From Rarobacter incanus (lineage in GTDB: Bacteria > Actinomycetota > Actinomycetes > Actinomycetales > Cellulomonadaceae): a stretch of DNA of 64,000 nt. Under the pieces are notes generated by a model. That model was not told where the DNA came from. It saw nothing but the letters and a program-made list of their open reading frames with translations, and did no database searches. Position 1 is the first letter of the stretch. Each line of letters starts with the position of its first letter. The stretch covers positions 372,001 to 436,000 of the forward strand of contig NZ_VFNV01000001.1 of the NCBI RefSeq assembly GCF_006715765.1. Direction: 5' to 3'. Positions 42,602-52,773 of the stretch are shown piece by piece. A program made the translations under genes and the position numbers.

Positions 42602-43453
42602 TCAATCGGCTCCCCCATCGTCGTCGAAGGAGCTGCCCTGCGCAAAGACCCCGCGCGCAAGGGACTCATCGTCCAGGGATCCGGTGAACCGCACAGTCAG
42701 CTCCCCCAGCGGCGTGATCTGCTCAAATGAGACCAACCGGTCGCGGAACAGCTCCAGCAAAGCCAGGAACCGTCCCACGACGATGAGCGCACTCGTAGCG
42801 TCCGACACCAACGATCTGAACGAGGCCACCTTCTCCTGCCGCAACCTGCCGATAATGATTGCCGCCTGCTCGCGAACCGAAACGGCCGGCGCATGCAGGT
42901 GATCCAGGGAAACGGTCGCCTGCGCCTGCGGGCGGCTCAGTGCCCGCTCGGCAATGGCGGCGAAATCGCTCGCGCCGATGCTCCACACCAGCTCAGGCAG
43001 CAGCGCCGCGAACTGCGGTTCAAGGGCGACCGACCTGGGGAACCAGCGGCCCTGCTCCGTCAGGCGCGCCCCGATCGCCTCCGCAACCTCGCGGTAGGCG
43101 CGGTATTGCAGCAATCGGGCAAACAGCAGGTCGCGCGATTCGAGTAGTTCCAGGTCGTCGGGGTCCTCGTCCCCGTATGTTGGAAGCAGCCTGGCCGCCT
43201 TGAGGTCCAGTAGGGTGGCGGCGATCACCAGGAACTCGCTGGTTGTGTCGAGTACCCAGTCACCCCCGGCCCGCATGGTGGCGATGAATTCGTCGGTGAC
43301 CTGCGCCAGGGCAATTTCGGTGACGTCGAGCTTGTGCTTGGCGATCAGCGACAGCAAAAGGTCGAACGGTCCGGTGAAGTTGGCGAGCCGAACCTCGAAA
43401 TCACCGACCTTGTGCGGCGCGGGACCTAAAGCGTCCTCAGGCGGCGTCGCCAC
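42602..43453 (-). CDS. scpA: Segregation and condensation protein A
   Basis: 283 residues. Kleisin N-terminal block FEVRLANFTGPFDLLLSLI and KHKLDVTEIALAQVTDEFI, C-terminal winged helix around FLALLELFRDRLVSFEQ. Bridges the SMC heads. Its start overlaps the parA stop by 17 bp. Ends before the tandem-repeat gap that separates it from scpB. Confidence 0.95.
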   Translation of the reverse strand: MATPPEDALGPAPHKVGDFEVRLANFTGPFDLLLSLIAKHKLDVTEIALAQVTDEFIATMRAGGDWVLDTTSEFLVIAATLLDLKAARLLPTYGDEDPDDLELLESRDLLFARLLQYRAYREVAEAIGARLTEQGRWFPRSVALEPQFAALLPELVWSIGASDFAAIAERALSRPQAQATVSLDHLHAPAVSVREQAAIIIGRLRQEKVASFRSLVSDATSALIVVGRFLALLELFRDRLVSFEQITPLGELTVRFTGSLDDESLARGVFAQGSSFDDDGGAD

Positions 43454-44327
43454 GGGCGATCAGCTCGCGCGCCAGTTGCCGGTAGGCCTGCGCTCCCGCG
43501 TGGTTGGGCGCGTAACTGGTGATGGGTTCCGCGGCGACGGAGGCATCCGGGAACTTGACCGTGCGGTTGATGACGGTGTGCAACAGGTTGTCGCCGAAGG
43601 CCTCGTAGACGCGTTCTACGACCTCGCGTGCGTGCAGCGTGCGCGGGTCGTACATGGTCGCGACGATCCCATCGATCTTGAGGCGCGGGTTGAGGCGGTC
43701 GCTCACCTTCTCGATCGTTTCGACCAACAGGGCGACCCCGCGCAGCGCAAAAAACTCACATTCCAGCGGAATCAGGACGCCGTGCGCCGCCGTCAGCGCG
43801 TTCACCGTCAACAGGCCCAGGGACGGTTGGCAGTCGATCAAGATGACGTCGTATTCGCCGGCAACGTCGCGCAGAATCCGCGCCAAGACCGATTCGCGGG
43901 CAACCTCCCCGACCAACTGCACCTCGGCCGCGGATAGGTCGATGTTGGCCGGAATGATGTCCAGACCGGGAACGCGCGTGTGCTGGACGGCGCCGTGCAC
44001 GTCGGGACGGGCGGCCATCAGCAGCGTGTAGATGGTGTTGTCCAGGTCGTGGACCGGAACACCGAGGCCGACGCTCGCCGCGCCCTGCGGGTCGAAGTCA
44101 ACGATCAGCACCTTGCGACCGTATTCCGCAAGCGCAGCGGCAAGGTTGATGGTGGTGGTTGTCTTGCCGACCCCACCCTTTTGGTTGCACATCGCGATGA
44201 TGCGCGCGGGTCCGTGCCCATTGAGAGGCCTGGGCGCGGGGAAAACCGGCATCGGCCGCCCCACGGCATCTACGGAACTAGATGTCGGAAGCGAATCGCC
44301 AAGGTCAAGCTCATCTGGATTGGTCAC
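43437..44327 (-). CDS. parA: ParA-family ATPase (Soj-like)
   Basis: 296 residues. Deviant Walker A CNQKGGVGKTTTTINLA, LIVDFDPQGAASVGLG, and YDVILIDCQPSLGLLTVNAL. A ParA located with scpAB, distinct from the oriC parA. It may help segregate or position chromosomes together with condensin; no parB is next to it here. ATG 44327 lies 27 bp after xerD. Confidence 0.92.
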   Translation of the reverse strand: MTNPDELDLGDSLPTSSSVDAVGRPMPVFPAPRPLNGHGPARIIAMCNQKGGVGKTTTTINLAAALAEYGRKVLIVDFDPQGAASVGLGVPVHDLDNTIYTLLMAARPDVHGAVQHTRVPGLDIIPANIDLSAAEVQLVGEVARESVLARILRDVAGEYDVILIDCQPSLGLLTVNALTAAHGVLIPLECEFFALRGVALLVETIEKVSDRLNPRLKIDGIVATMYDPRTLHAREVVERVYEAFGDNLLHTVINRTVKFPDASVAAEPITSYAPNHAGAQAYRQLARELIARGDAA

Positions 44328-44354
44328 GTCAATACGCTACCGCAGGTCGGCCCG

Positions 44355-45272
44355 CTACGTGTTGAGTGCGCGCGGGTGACTGGTCAGATACACCTCGCGC
44401 AAGTGGTCGGCGGTCACCCGCGTGTAAATCTGCGTCGTGGCGACGGAGGCGTGCCCCAGCAATTCCTGCACCACGCGAATGTCCGCACCGCCCTCCAGCA
44501 GGTGGGTTGCGAATGAATGGCGCAGAACGTGCGGGGAGACGTGGACGTCGCCGTTCGGAAAGGCGGTGCGCACTGCGTCTTGCAACACCGCCCAGGCGGA
44601 TTGGCGCGATAGGGGCCGCCCGCGCGCCCCCAGGAACAGCGCCGGCGTACCCCTGCCCAACGCCGCCAGCGCGGGCCGTCCGCGGACCAGGTAGGCGCCG
44701 AGCGCACGCGCCGCATACGACCCGACCGGCACGACCCGTTCCTTGTCGCCCTTGCCGATGAGGCGAACCTCCATGTCACCCGCGTCGAGGTTCACGTCGT
44801 CGACCGCCAGCCCGACGGCCTCGGAAATCCGGGCCCCTGTCGCGTACAGGAATTCCAGCAGTGCGCGGTCACGCAGTCCCAGTGGTGTTAAGGACGAGGG
44901 CGCCGCGAGCAACCGTTCCACCTGATCGGTGCTCAGTGCCTTGGGCAGCTTCTTCGGCAGCGCCGGAGGCCGCAGGTTCGCGGTTGGGTCTGCGGGGACG
45001 ATGGCCTCGTCCACCAAAAATCTGTATAGACCGCGGATTGCGGCCAGAGCGCGGGCGGTCGACGTCACCGAAAGTGGCGCGGTGTCCTGGGTGCCGGTGC
45101 GCAACTCGCCCAGGTAGGCCTCGATATCGAGTGATGTTGCGGAATCGACGGCGAGGCCGCGGGTCAGCAGGTAGGCGTTGAAACGCTTCAGGTCGCGCCG
45201 GTACGAGCGCACCGAGTTGTCGGCCAGGGAACGCTCGACGCGCAGGTAGTCCAGGTAGTCGTCGATCACCAC
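44355..45272 (-). CDS. xerD: Site-specific tyrosine recombinase XerD
   Basis: 305 residues from GTG 45272 ([20 protein letters not shown]), the usual XerD start; the longer frame runs into ctaB. Catalytic residues: Arg in [43 protein letters not shown]. With XerC it resolves chromosome dimers at dif. It heads the xerD-parA-scpAB block. Confidence 0.94.
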   Translation of the reverse strand: MVIDDYLDYLRVERSLADNSVRSYRRDLKRFNAYLLTRGLAVDSATSLDIEAYLGELRTGTQDTAPLSVTSTARALAAIRGLYRFLVDEAIVPADPTANLRPPALPKKLPKALSTDQVERLLAAPSSLTPLGLRDRALLEFLYATGARISEAVGLAVDDVNLDAGDMEVRLIGKGDKERVVPVGSYAARALGAYLVRGRPALAALGRGTPALFLGARGRPLSRQSAWAVLQDAVRTAFPNGDVHVSPHVLRHSFATHLLEGGADIRVVQELLGHASVATTQIYTRVTADHLREVYLTSHPRALNT

Positions 45273-45282
45273 GGAAGTTCGA

Positions 45283-46368
45283 TTACCACGGCAAGAAGAC
45301 GTCGACCGCGATCGCCACGAAAAGGCCCGACAGGTAGGTGATCGAGCCGTGGAAGACTCGCATGGCGTCCGCCTTACCCAGTTCCGGGTGATCGATGCGG
45401 CGCAGCAGCGAGATGCACGACCACGTGAACCAACCACCCAGGGCGATCGCCGCGATGCCGTAGACAAAGGTCATGTGCGCCACCGGCCACAGGAGCAAAG
45501 TCGCGGCGACCATCGCAAGACAGTAGGCAATCATTTCGACCGCGACGCGCCGCTGGGTGGCGACCACGGGAAGCATCGGCACGCCCGCTTTTTCGTAGTC
45601 GGCCCGGAACTTCATCGAAAGCGGCCAGTAGTGCGGCGGCGTCCAGAAGAAAATGACCAGGAACAGCAAGAATGCAGGCCACTGAACCGTGTTCGTCACG
45701 GCGGCCCACCCGATGAGTACCGGCATGCAGCCTGCAGCGCCACCCCAGACGATGTTTTGGGGGGTGCGCCGCTTGAGAATCAGCGAGTAGCCAACGACGT
45801 AGATCAGGATCGCGATCAGGGTCAGCACCGCCGACAGCGGGTTGATCACGAACCAGAACCAGACCAGCGAAAAGACTCCCAGGACGGTGCCGAAGGTCAG
45901 CGCGGCGCGTCCGGAAATCTGTCCCGTCGCCAAGGGACGGCGCTTGGTGCGGCGCATGAGTGAATCGATGTCGCGGTCGATGTAGCAGTTGAACACGCCG
46001 GACGCACCCGCGGATGCGTAACCGCCGATCAGGGTCGCGATGACCAGCCACAGGGACGGGAATCCATCCTTGGCCAAAATCATCGTCGGGATTGTCGCGA
46101 CGAGCAGAAGTTCGATGACGCGCGGCTTAGTGAGCGCGACGTATGCGGCGGCGGTATCGAGGAAGGCACTGAACCGGGCTTGTTTGGCCCCCTGCTGCGT
46201 CAGTGGGGCCCCCGGGGTCGCGCTCTTGCGGCCGGTTTGGGACTTGGTGCCGGTAGCAGCCTGTGGCCCGCCGCGCCCGGTGGCGCCCGCGGGAGCCTTG
46301 TCGCCGGCAGGGACCGAGCGCTTCGCGGTGGGAAGGTCGCCTGCGGCCGCAAGGTCTGAACTGTGCAC
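45283..46368 (-). CDS. ctaB: Protoheme IX farnesyltransferase (heme O synthase)
   Basis: About 361 residues from GTG 46368; earlier in-frame starts would add Arg-rich sequence unlike the family. After a 70-residue hydrophilic head come eight to nine membrane helices. UbiA motifs: [39 protein letters not shown] and the second Asp motif in [16 protein letters not shown]. It makes heme O for cytochrome oxidase. Divergent from tkt, the common actinobacterial arrangement. Confidence 0.92.
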   Translation of the reverse strand: MHSSDLAAAGDLPTAKRSVPAGDKAPAGATGRGGPQAATGTKSQTGRKSATPGAPLTQQGAKQARFSAFLDTAAAYVALTKPRVIELLLVATIPTMILAKDGFPSLWLVIATLIGGYASAGASGVFNCYIDRDIDSLMRRTKRRPLATGQISGRAALTFGTVLGVFSLVWFWFVINPLSAVLTLIAILIYVVGYSLILKRRTPQNIVWGGAAGCMPVLIGWAAVTNTVQWPAFLLFLVIFFWTPPHYWPLSMKFRADYEKAGVPMLPVVATQRRVAVEMIAYCLAMVAATLLLWPVAHMTFVYGIAAIALGGWFTWSCISLLRRIDHPELGKADAMRVFHGSITYLSGLFVAIAVDVFLPW

Positions 46369-46678
46369 GCTGCTTCCAGCTCCGTTCCCGAGTCGGTGGA
46401 CGCGCGCATTGCGCACACGCCATAACCGAATCAGTTTAGTCGATGCATGGACAAATCTGGGTGCGGCGGGGTCCAACGTCCCACATTCGTTTCGTAAACT
46501 GGGACACAAACGACCGAATATAGGACAAGTCGGTGGGACGCTATAGGCTTGTGAGGTTGTGAACAAACGGGGCGCCAAAAAGGGCCGCCGCCCGGGCCGC
46601 CCATGGCCCCACACCCGGGCCGCAGTTTGGCGCCGCACACCAAGAATTATCGCACCAATGGAAGGTTAGGCACGCATA
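46369..46678. other. Divergent ctaB/tkt intergenic region with a structured leader
   Basis: 310 bp without a gene. Near tkt there are nested inverted repeats: GGCGCCAAA (46571-46579) with TTTGGCGCC (46626-46634), and inside it GCCCGGG (46590-46596) with CCCGGGC (46614-46620). The structure ends 44 nt before the tkt start. Promoters must lie in the AT-richer part at 46480-46560 but no convincing boxes stand out. Confidence 0.6.
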
Positions 46679-48787
46679 GTGAATGCCCCAGCACCTCGTA
46701 GCAGCACCGTGGGATGGACCGATCTGGATGTTCAGGCCGTCAACGTCACGCGGGCATTGGCGGCGGATGCCGTCGAAAAGGTGGGCAACGGTCACCCCGG
46801 CACTGCCATCTCGCTGGCCCCCGTGGCTTACCTGCTCTACCAAAACTGGCTGCGGCATGACCCGTCGGACACAACCTGGTGGGGTCGCGATCGCTTCATT
46901 CTGTCGTGCGGGCATTCGTCCCTGACTCAGTACATCCAGTTGTACCTGGGCGGATTTGGTCTTGAGCTCAGCGACCTGGAATCGCTGCGCACCTGGGATT
47001 CGCTGACGCCCGGGCACCCGGAATACCGCCACACCAAGGGCGTTGAGATCACCACCGGCCCCCTGGGGCAGGGCCTTGCGAGCGCCGTCGGATTCGCTGC
47101 GGCGCAGCGCCGCGTGCGCGGGCTGTTCGACGTCGAAGCGCCCGAAGGCACCAGCCCGTTCGACCACCGCGTGTTCGTTCTGGCCTCCGACGGCGACCTG
47201 CAAGAGGGCGTGACTTCCGAGGCCGGATCCTTCGCGGGAACGCAGGGCCTGGGGAACCTGGTCGTCATCTGGGACGACAACCACATCTCCATCGAGGGCG
47301 ACACCAAGATCGCTTTCACCGAGGACGTCATCGCCCGCTACAAGTCCTACGGCTGGGATGTCCAGCTCGTGGATTGGACGGCCGGCCCCGACGGATATGT
47401 CGAGGACGTCGACGCGCTGAACAACGCGATCGCCGCCGCCGTAGCCGTCAACGACAAGCCGTCGTTGATCGCGCTGCGCACGATCATCGCGTGGCCCTCC
47501 CCCACGAAGCAGAACGATCACTCGTCGCACGGCTCGAAGCTGGGCGCCGCGGAGGTTGCGGGCCTCAAGGAGGTTCTGGGGCAAGATCCCGAGGCGAAGT
47601 TCAACGTTCCCGGCCCCGTCATCGAGCACACCCGCAAGCTCATCGAGCGCGGGCAGGCCGCACACAAGGAATGGGACCAGAAATTCGCCGAATGGCGAGC
47701 TGCCAACCCCGCGGGTGCGGAGTTGTTCGACCGCCTCGCCGCGCGCGAACTCCCGGCGGGCTGGACGGACGCACTCCCCACGTTTGAGGCGGGCGGCTCG
47801 GTGGCCACGCGCGCGGCCTCGGGCAAGGTCCTCACGGCGCTGGCACCGGTGCTGCCGGAGCTGTGGGGTGGGTCGGCCGACCTGGCCGGGTCCAACAACA
47901 CCACGATGGCGGGTGAACCTTCGTTCATTCCACAGAAGTTTTCAACGCACGAGTTCCAAGGCAACCCGTACGGGCGCACCCTGCACTTCGGCATCCGCGA
48001 ACACGGCATGGGCGCGATCCTGTCGGGAATCACGCTATCCGGGCTCACCCGCCCTTACGGTGGGACGTTCTTCCAGTTCTCGGACTACATGCGCGGTGCG
48101 GTGCGACTCGCCGCGTTGATGGACATCCCGGTCACCTACGTGTGGACGCACGACTCGATAGGACTGGGCGAGGACGGCCCGACCCACCAGCCCATCGAGC
48201 ACCTGGCCGCCACCCGCGCGATCCCGAATCTTTCGATCGTGCGCCCGGCCGACGCAAATGAAACCGTCGCGGCCTGGAAGGCGATCCTAGAGCGGGATCG
48301 CGGTCCCGTCGGCCTGATCCTGACAAGGCAAAACGTGCCGACGTTCCCGCGCGGCACCGACGGCTTCGCGACGACCGACGACTTTGCGCGCGGCGCCTAC
48401 ATCCTCCAAGAATCGTCGACCGAAACCCCGCAGGTGATCTTGATCGGCACGGGTTCCGAAGTCCAGCTTGCGGTCGAGGCCCGCACGGAACTCGAAGCGG
48501 CCGGAATCGGCACCCGCGTGGTCAGCGCTCCGTGCTTGGAGTGGTTCGACGAGCAGGACGCGGCATACCGCGAACACGTGCTGCCCGCCGCGGTGACCGC
48601 GCGCGTCAGCGTCGAGGCCGGGCTGGCCCTGTCCTGGTACAAGTACCTGGGGACCGCTGGCCGCGCCGTGAGCCTGGAACACTACGGCGCATCCGCCTCC
48701 TCGGAGGTCCTGTACGAAAAGTTCGGCATCACGTCCGCCGCGGTGGTCTCGGCCGCGCGCGAATCGCTGGCCGCCGCGACCGCGTAG
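46679..48787 (+). CDS. tkt: Transketolase
   Basis: 702 residues. TPP-binding motif GDLQEGVTSEAGSF...WDDNHISIEGD in pieces, VGNGHPGTAISLAP at the front, and the pyrimidine-domain block REHGMGAILSGI with GEDGPTHQPIEHL. It interconverts sugar phosphates in the pentose-phosphate pathway. GTG 46679 follows GGAAGG. Its usual partner tal is missing downstream. Confidence 0.96.
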   Translation: MNAPAPRSSTVGWTDLDVQAVNVTRALAADAVEKVGNGHPGTAISLAPVAYLLYQNWLRHDPSDTTWWGRDRFILSCGHSSLTQYIQLYLGGFGLELSDLESLRTWDSLTPGHPEYRHTKGVEITTGPLGQGLASAVGFAAAQRRVRGLFDVEAPEGTSPFDHRVFVLASDGDLQEGVTSEAGSFAGTQGLGNLVVIWDDNHISIEGDTKIAFTEDVIARYKSYGWDVQLVDWTAGPDGYVEDVDALNNAIAAAVAVNDKPSLIALRTIIAWPSPTKQNDHSSHGSKLGAAEVAGLKEVLGQDPEAKFNVPGPVIEHTRKLIERGQAAHKEWDQKFAEWRAANPAGAELFDRLAARELPAGWTDALPTFEAGGSVATRAASGKVLTALAPVLPELWGGSADLAGSNNTTMAGEPSFIPQKFSTHEFQGNPYGRTLHFGIREHGMGAILSGITLSGLTRPYGGTFFQFSDYMRGAVRLAALMDIPVTYVWTHDSIGLGEDGPTHQPIEHLAATRAIPNLSIVRPADANETVAAWKAILERDRGPVGLILTRQNVPTFPRGTDGFATTDDFARGAYILQESSTETPQVILIGTGSEVQLAVEARTELEAAGIGTRVVSAPCLEWFDEQDAAYREHVLPAAVTARVSVEAGLALSWYKYLGTAGRAVSLEHYGASASSEVLYEKFGITSAAVVSAARESLAAATA

Positions 48788-48829
48788 CTTCCGCGCCCGC
48801 ATCAGGCGGTCGCACGCCGCCCGCGGTGT

Positions 48830-48884
48830 GCGGTCCGGCAGCCACCAGCAGGCGGTCCGGCAGCCACCAGCGGGCGGTCCGACA
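48830..48884. repeat. 22-bp tandem repeat after tkt
   Basis: Two and a half copies of GCGGTCCGGCAGCCACCAGC(A/G)G, starting at 48830, 48852 and 48874, in the 234-bp tkt-zwf gap. Confidence 0.85.
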
Positions 48885-48905
48885 GGATCGCGGCGGTTTA
48901 CCGGA

Positions 48906-48944
48906 GGTCCCGTCGGCGCGTCCCCGCGGCGCGCCGACGGGACC
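48906..48944 (+). terminator. 15-bp GC-rich hairpin between tkt and zwf
   Basis: GGTCCCGTCGGCGCG and CGCGCCGACGGGACC form a perfect 15-bp stem with a 9-nt loop. No T run follows, so it could be an actinobacterial-type terminator or a processing/stability element that sets the tkt to zwf ratio. Confidence 0.6.
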
Positions 48945-49021
48945 CCGCAATCGCGTGGACGGGGTGGCGGAAGAGGCGGAACTCGTCCTTGAATAATTCT
49001 TTACTAAGGAGTGGTAGATAG

Positions 49022-50560
49022 GTGTCTAGGCCAGCGAAAGTGAGCCCCGACCACAACCCGCTGCGCGACCCGCGCGACCTGCGCCTTCCGCGCATCGCCG
49101 GGCCGTGCGGGCTGGTCATCTTCGGCGTCACGGGTGACCTCGCGCGCAAAAAGCTCATGCCCGCCGTCTACGACCTGGCGAACCGCGGCCTACTGCCGCC
49201 CGGGTTCGCGCTAACGGGTTTCGCGCGTCGCGAATGGGAGGACCAGGACTTCGCGGAGGTGGTCCACGAGGCCGTCAAGCAATACGCGCGCACGCCGTTT
49301 CGCGAATCCACCTGGAAGCAGCTAGCCGAAGGCATCCGCTTCGTGCAAGGCACCTTCGACGATCCCGCCGCGTTCGAACGCCTGAGCGAAACCGTCCACG
49401 AGCTCGATCGCGACCGCGGCACTCGCGGCAACCACGCCTTCTACCTGTCCGTTCCCCCTGGTTCGTTCCCGCTGGTGTGCAAGCAGTTGGCCGCATCCGG
49501 CCTGTCCAAGTCGCCGCAGGACGCCTGGCGGCGTGTCATCATCGAAAAACCATTCGGGCACGACCTGGAGTCATCGCGCGAACTCAACGACGTCGTCTCC
49601 GAGGTGTTTACGCCCGATTCCGTCTTCCGCATCGATCACTACTTGGGCAAAGAAACCGTCCAGAACCTGCTCGCGTTGCGCTTCGCAAACCAGTTGTACG
49701 AGCCCATCTGGAACGCTCACTACGTCGACCACGTGCAAATCACCATGGCCGAGGACATCGGCATTGGCGGCCGCGCCGGGTACTACGACGGCATTGGCGC
49801 TGCGCGCGACGTCATCCAAAATCACCTGTTGCAGCTCCTGGCGTTGACCGCCATGGAGGAACCCGTGTCGTTCGATGCGGAGGCCCTGGTTGCCGAAAAG
49901 CTCAAGGTGCTATCGGCGGTGCGGCTGCCGCGCGACCTGTCGCGGCACACCGCCCGCGGCCAGTATCTGGGCGGTTGGCAGGGCGGCGAGGAAGTCCTGG
50001 GATACCTCGAAGAGAAGGGCATCGACCCCGCCTCGACCACGGAGACCTTCGCCGCGATCCGCTTGGACATCGATACGCGGCGTTGGGCCGGGGTGCCGTT
50101 CTACCTGCGGGCCGGCAAGCGCCTGGGGCGCCGCGTCACCGAAATCGCGGTGGTCTTCAAACGCGCCCCGCACCTGCCGTTCGAAACGTCGTCCGAACTT
50201 GGGCAAAATGCGATCGTGATCCGCGTTCAACCCGACGAGGGGGTGACGATCAAGTTCGGTTCGAAGGTTCCCGGAACCGCCATGGAGGTCCGCGATGTCA
50301 CCATGGACTTCGGCTATGGACACGCTTTCACCGAGGCGTCCCCCGAAGCATACGAACGGTTGATCTTGGACGTGCTGCTGGGTGACCCTCCCCTGTTCCC
50401 GCGCCACGAAGAGGTCGAACGATCGTGGGAAATCCTTGACCCGATCGAGCAGCATTGGGCAACTAAAGGTAGGCCGGATCAGTACCGTGCAGGCACGTGG
50501 GGGCCCGCCAGCGCCGACGCCATGCTAGCGCGCGACGGGCGCGTGTGGCGCCGCCCATAA
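49022..50560 (+). CDS. zwf: Glucose-6-phosphate 1-dehydrogenase
   Basis: 512 residues from GTG 49022 with the ribosome site AAGGAG. NADP-binding GVTGDLARKKLMPA, and the active-site block RIDHYLGKETVQNLLALRF are intact. It oxidises glucose-6-phosphate in the first step of the pentose-phosphate pathway. OpcA, encoded next, allosterically activates it in actinobacteria. Confidence 0.97.
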   Translation: MSRPAKVSPDHNPLRDPRDLRLPRIAGPCGLVIFGVTGDLARKKLMPAVYDLANRGLLPPGFALTGFARREWEDQDFAEVVHEAVKQYARTPFRESTWKQLAEGIRFVQGTFDDPAAFERLSETVHELDRDRGTRGNHAFYLSVPPGSFPLVCKQLAASGLSKSPQDAWRRVIIEKPFGHDLESSRELNDVVSEVFTPDSVFRIDHYLGKETVQNLLALRFANQLYEPIWNAHYVDHVQITMAEDIGIGGRAGYYDGIGAARDVIQNHLLQLLALTAMEEPVSFDAEALVAEKLKVLSAVRLPRDLSRHTARGQYLGGWQGGEEVLGYLEEKGIDPASTTETFAAIRLDIDTRRWAGVPFYLRAGKRLGRRVTEIAVVFKRAPHLPFETSSELGQNAIVIRVQPDEGVTIKFGSKVPGTAMEVRDVTMDFGYGHAFTEASPEAYERLILDVLLGDPPLFPRHEEVERSWEILDPIEQHWATKGRPDQYRAGTWGPASADAMLARDGRVWRRP

Positions 50561-50604
50561 ACTTCGATGACCGATGGCTTTTTGATTGCAATGAGGTGTA
50601 AACG

Positions 50605-51549
50605 ATGATCGTCGAACTAGCCGGCACAACGGCGCAGGTCGTGGCGAAGCGACTGGTGAAACTGCGCGACGAGGGCGGTGCCGTGGCGCTTGGCCGCGTG
50701 CTGACGCTCATAGTGGTCGCGGCCGCAGATGACGTCGAAATAGCAGTCGAGGCGGCCAATGCGGCCAGCCGCGAACACCCGTGCCGGGTCATCGTGGTCA
50801 GCCCCGGGGACACGGAATCCGCGCCGCGGCTCGACGCGCAGATCCGCGTGGGCGGCGACGCCGGGGCCTCCGAAGTGATCATTCTGCAGGCCGCCGGGGC
50901 GTTGATCGGGCACATCGACACCTTGGTGATTCCTTTACTATTGCCGGATACGCCCATTGTGGCTTGGTGGCCTCGTGAATTGCCCGCGTCCGCGGCCGAG
51001 AATGCGATCGCCGATTTGGCGCACGCGATCATCACGGATTCCGTCAATTCCGCGGACCCGCGTGCCGTGCTGGAAAGCCTGCGTCAGGCTCACCGACCCC
51101 AGCAAACGGACCTGGCGTGGACGCGGGCGACCGTGTGGCGCGGGTTGCTGGCGGCCGCGCTCGACCAGGCACCGTTCGAACCCGTCCACGGCGCGGTCGT
51201 GGAGGGCGACGCCGACCACCCCTCGCTCGATTTGATCGCCGCGTGGCTGGCCCAGTACCTGAGGGCGCCCGTGTCGATTCGGCGCGTCGACGATGCGCAG
51301 GCGGTCACGAAGGTCGTATTGACGCGCGCCAGCGGGGACATCGTCATCTCGCGCCCGGAAGGCGCCGTCGCCACGCTGTGCCAGCCCGATCAGCCCGAGC
51401 ATCGTATCTCGCTTCCCGTCCGCACGCTCCGCGAATGCTTGGCCGAAGAACTGCGGCGGCTCGACCCGGACGAGGTCTACGGCGAGGTCCTGACGAAGGG
51501 TTTGGCGCGCCTAGATGGCTGGGACAAAGTACCGTCGGTAGGTAAGTAG
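50605..51549 (+). CDS. opcA: Glucose-6-phosphate dehydrogenase assembly protein OpcA
   Basis: 314 residues. Recognised by the blocks RVLTLIVVAAADDVEIAVEA, CRVIVVSPGD, PLLLPDTPIVAWWPRELP and VHGAVVEGDADHPSLDLIAAW. It is the redox-responsive activator of Zwf in cyanobacteria and actinobacteria. It follows zwf by 44 bp with GAGGTG ahead of ATG 50605. No catalytic role of its own. Confidence 0.95.
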   Translation: MIVELAGTTAQVVAKRLVKLRDEGGAVALGRVLTLIVVAAADDVEIAVEAANAASREHPCRVIVVSPGDTESAPRLDAQIRVGGDAGASEVIILQAAGALIGHIDTLVIPLLLPDTPIVAWWPRELPASAAENAIADLAHAIITDSVNSADPRAVLESLRQAHRPQQTDLAWTRATVWRGLLAAALDQAPFEPVHGAVVEGDADHPSLDLIAAWLAQYLRAPVSIRRVDDAQAVTKVVLTRASGDIVISRPEGAVATLCQPDQPEHRISLPVRTLRECLAEELRRLDPDEVYGEVLTKGLARLDGWDKVPSVGK

Positions 51550-51658
51550 TTCGTCCGTGTTGTCCCACCCACCCCGTTTCGCTGCGGCACTGGCGTTGCC
51601 CCGGTAGGGGCGCTGGCTCGTATCGCTAGCGCCACCGGCCCGTTTTGAGGAGTCTTCG

Positions 51659-52408
51659 ATGACCGGTAGTCCCCTTGTAGTTGTCCACCCGGATGCCACA
51701 ACGCTGGCCGACGGCGTTGCCGCGCGGCTGCTGACCCGGCTGCTCGACATCCAGTCCGTCAGGTCCCCAATCCACGTCGTTGTGACGGGAGGGACCCTTG
51801 GCATAGCGTCGTTGGCCGCGGTCGCGCGCAACCCACTGGTGTCCGCGATCGATTGGTCTGCCGTGCATTTTTGGTGGGGGGACGAGCGCTACGTTCCGGC
51901 CGGGGACCCCGACCGCAATGAGGGCCAGGCCCGCGCGGCGCTGCTTGATTTCCTTGTTTCTTCCCACGGCCTGCCGCCCAGGAACGTGCATGTCGCGCCG
52001 TGCTTCCGCGACACCGTCGGTGTGGAAGAGGCCGCCCTTGCCTATGGGTCCGACTTGAACGAGTTCGCGCCGGTCGGCGGTTCCCTGCCGTCCTTCGACG
52101 TGCTGATGCTGGGCGTCGGCCCGGATGCCCACGTCGCTTCCCTGTTCCCGGGGCACCCGGGACTGTCGCGTACGGGTATCACTACGGGGATTGAAGACTC
52201 GCCCAAGCCGCCTCCCCTGCGTATCACCTTGACGCTTGACGCGATCAACACCGCTCGCGAGGTGTGGCTGATTGCCTCCGGCGCATCGAAGGCCGATGCG
52301 GTTGCCCGCGCCCTGGGCTCGGCGCCCGTCGACGAGGCTCCCGCCGGCCACGTCCACGGGACCGAGCGCACGCTGTGGCTGGTTGACGCCGCTTCGCTGG
52401 GCGAGTAG
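51659..52408 (+). CDS. pgl: 6-phosphogluconolactonase
   Basis: 249 residues. VVTGGTLGIASLA, HFWWGDERYVP (DERxVP signature), VLMLGVGPDAHVASLFPGH and ITLTLDAINTAREVWLIASG. It hydrolyses the lactone made by Zwf. ATG 51659 follows GAGGAG. Between opcA and pgl are 109 bp with a few inverted repeats. A hairpin-repeat cluster follows directly. Confidence 0.95.
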   Translation: MTGSPLVVVHPDATTLADGVAARLLTRLLDIQSVRSPIHVVVTGGTLGIASLAAVARNPLVSAIDWSAVHFWWGDERYVPAGDPDRNEGQARAALLDFLVSSHGLPPRNVHVAPCFRDTVGVEEAALAYGSDLNEFAPVGGSLPSFDVLMLGVGPDAHVASLFPGHPGLSRTGITTGIEDSPKPPPLRITLTLDAINTAREVWLIASGASKADAVARALGSAPVDEAPAGHVHGTERTLWLVDAASLGE

Positions 52409-52440
52409 CGCGCACTCGAACCAAAACCCCGCACTCGACG

Positions 52441-52727
52441 ACCCCGCTGGTCGAGTTGCCCGCGCAGCGGGCGTATCGAGACCACCCCCACACGCCCCGA
52501 CCCCGCTGGTCGAGTTGCCCGCGCAGCGGGCGTATCGAGACCACCCCCGCACTCGACGACCCCGCTGGTCGAGTTGCCCGCGCAGCGGGCGTATCGAGAC
52601 CACCCCCGCACTCGACGACCCCGCTGGTCGAGTTGCCCGCGCAGCGGGCGTATCGAGACCACCCCCACACGCCCCGACCCCGCTGGTCGAGTTGCCCGCG
52701 CAGCGGGCGTATCGAGACCACCCCCAC
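52441..52727 (+). repeat. Hairpin-repeat cluster 2 (class A)
   Basis: Five nearly identical copies, 60 bp apart, of GGTCGAGTTGCCCGC-GCA-GCGGGC-GTATCGAGACC in one orientation, separated by CACCCCC(G/A)CACTCGACG-like or CACGCCCCGA spacers. They lie between convergent pgl and secG. Confidence 0.93.
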
Positions 52728-52773
52728 GCGCGCCTCGCGCGCCCCTTCCAGCCACGCGCCTCCCCGGGCAAGC

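Noticed and set aside
46541-47665. 374-residue minus-strand frame over tkt
   Set aside because: Antisense shadow of a conserved gene.
52441-52727. CRISPR array
   Set aside because: Regular 60-bp spacing looks similar at first, but the spacers are near identical to each other, the unit is palindromic across its whole length and no cas genes are near.
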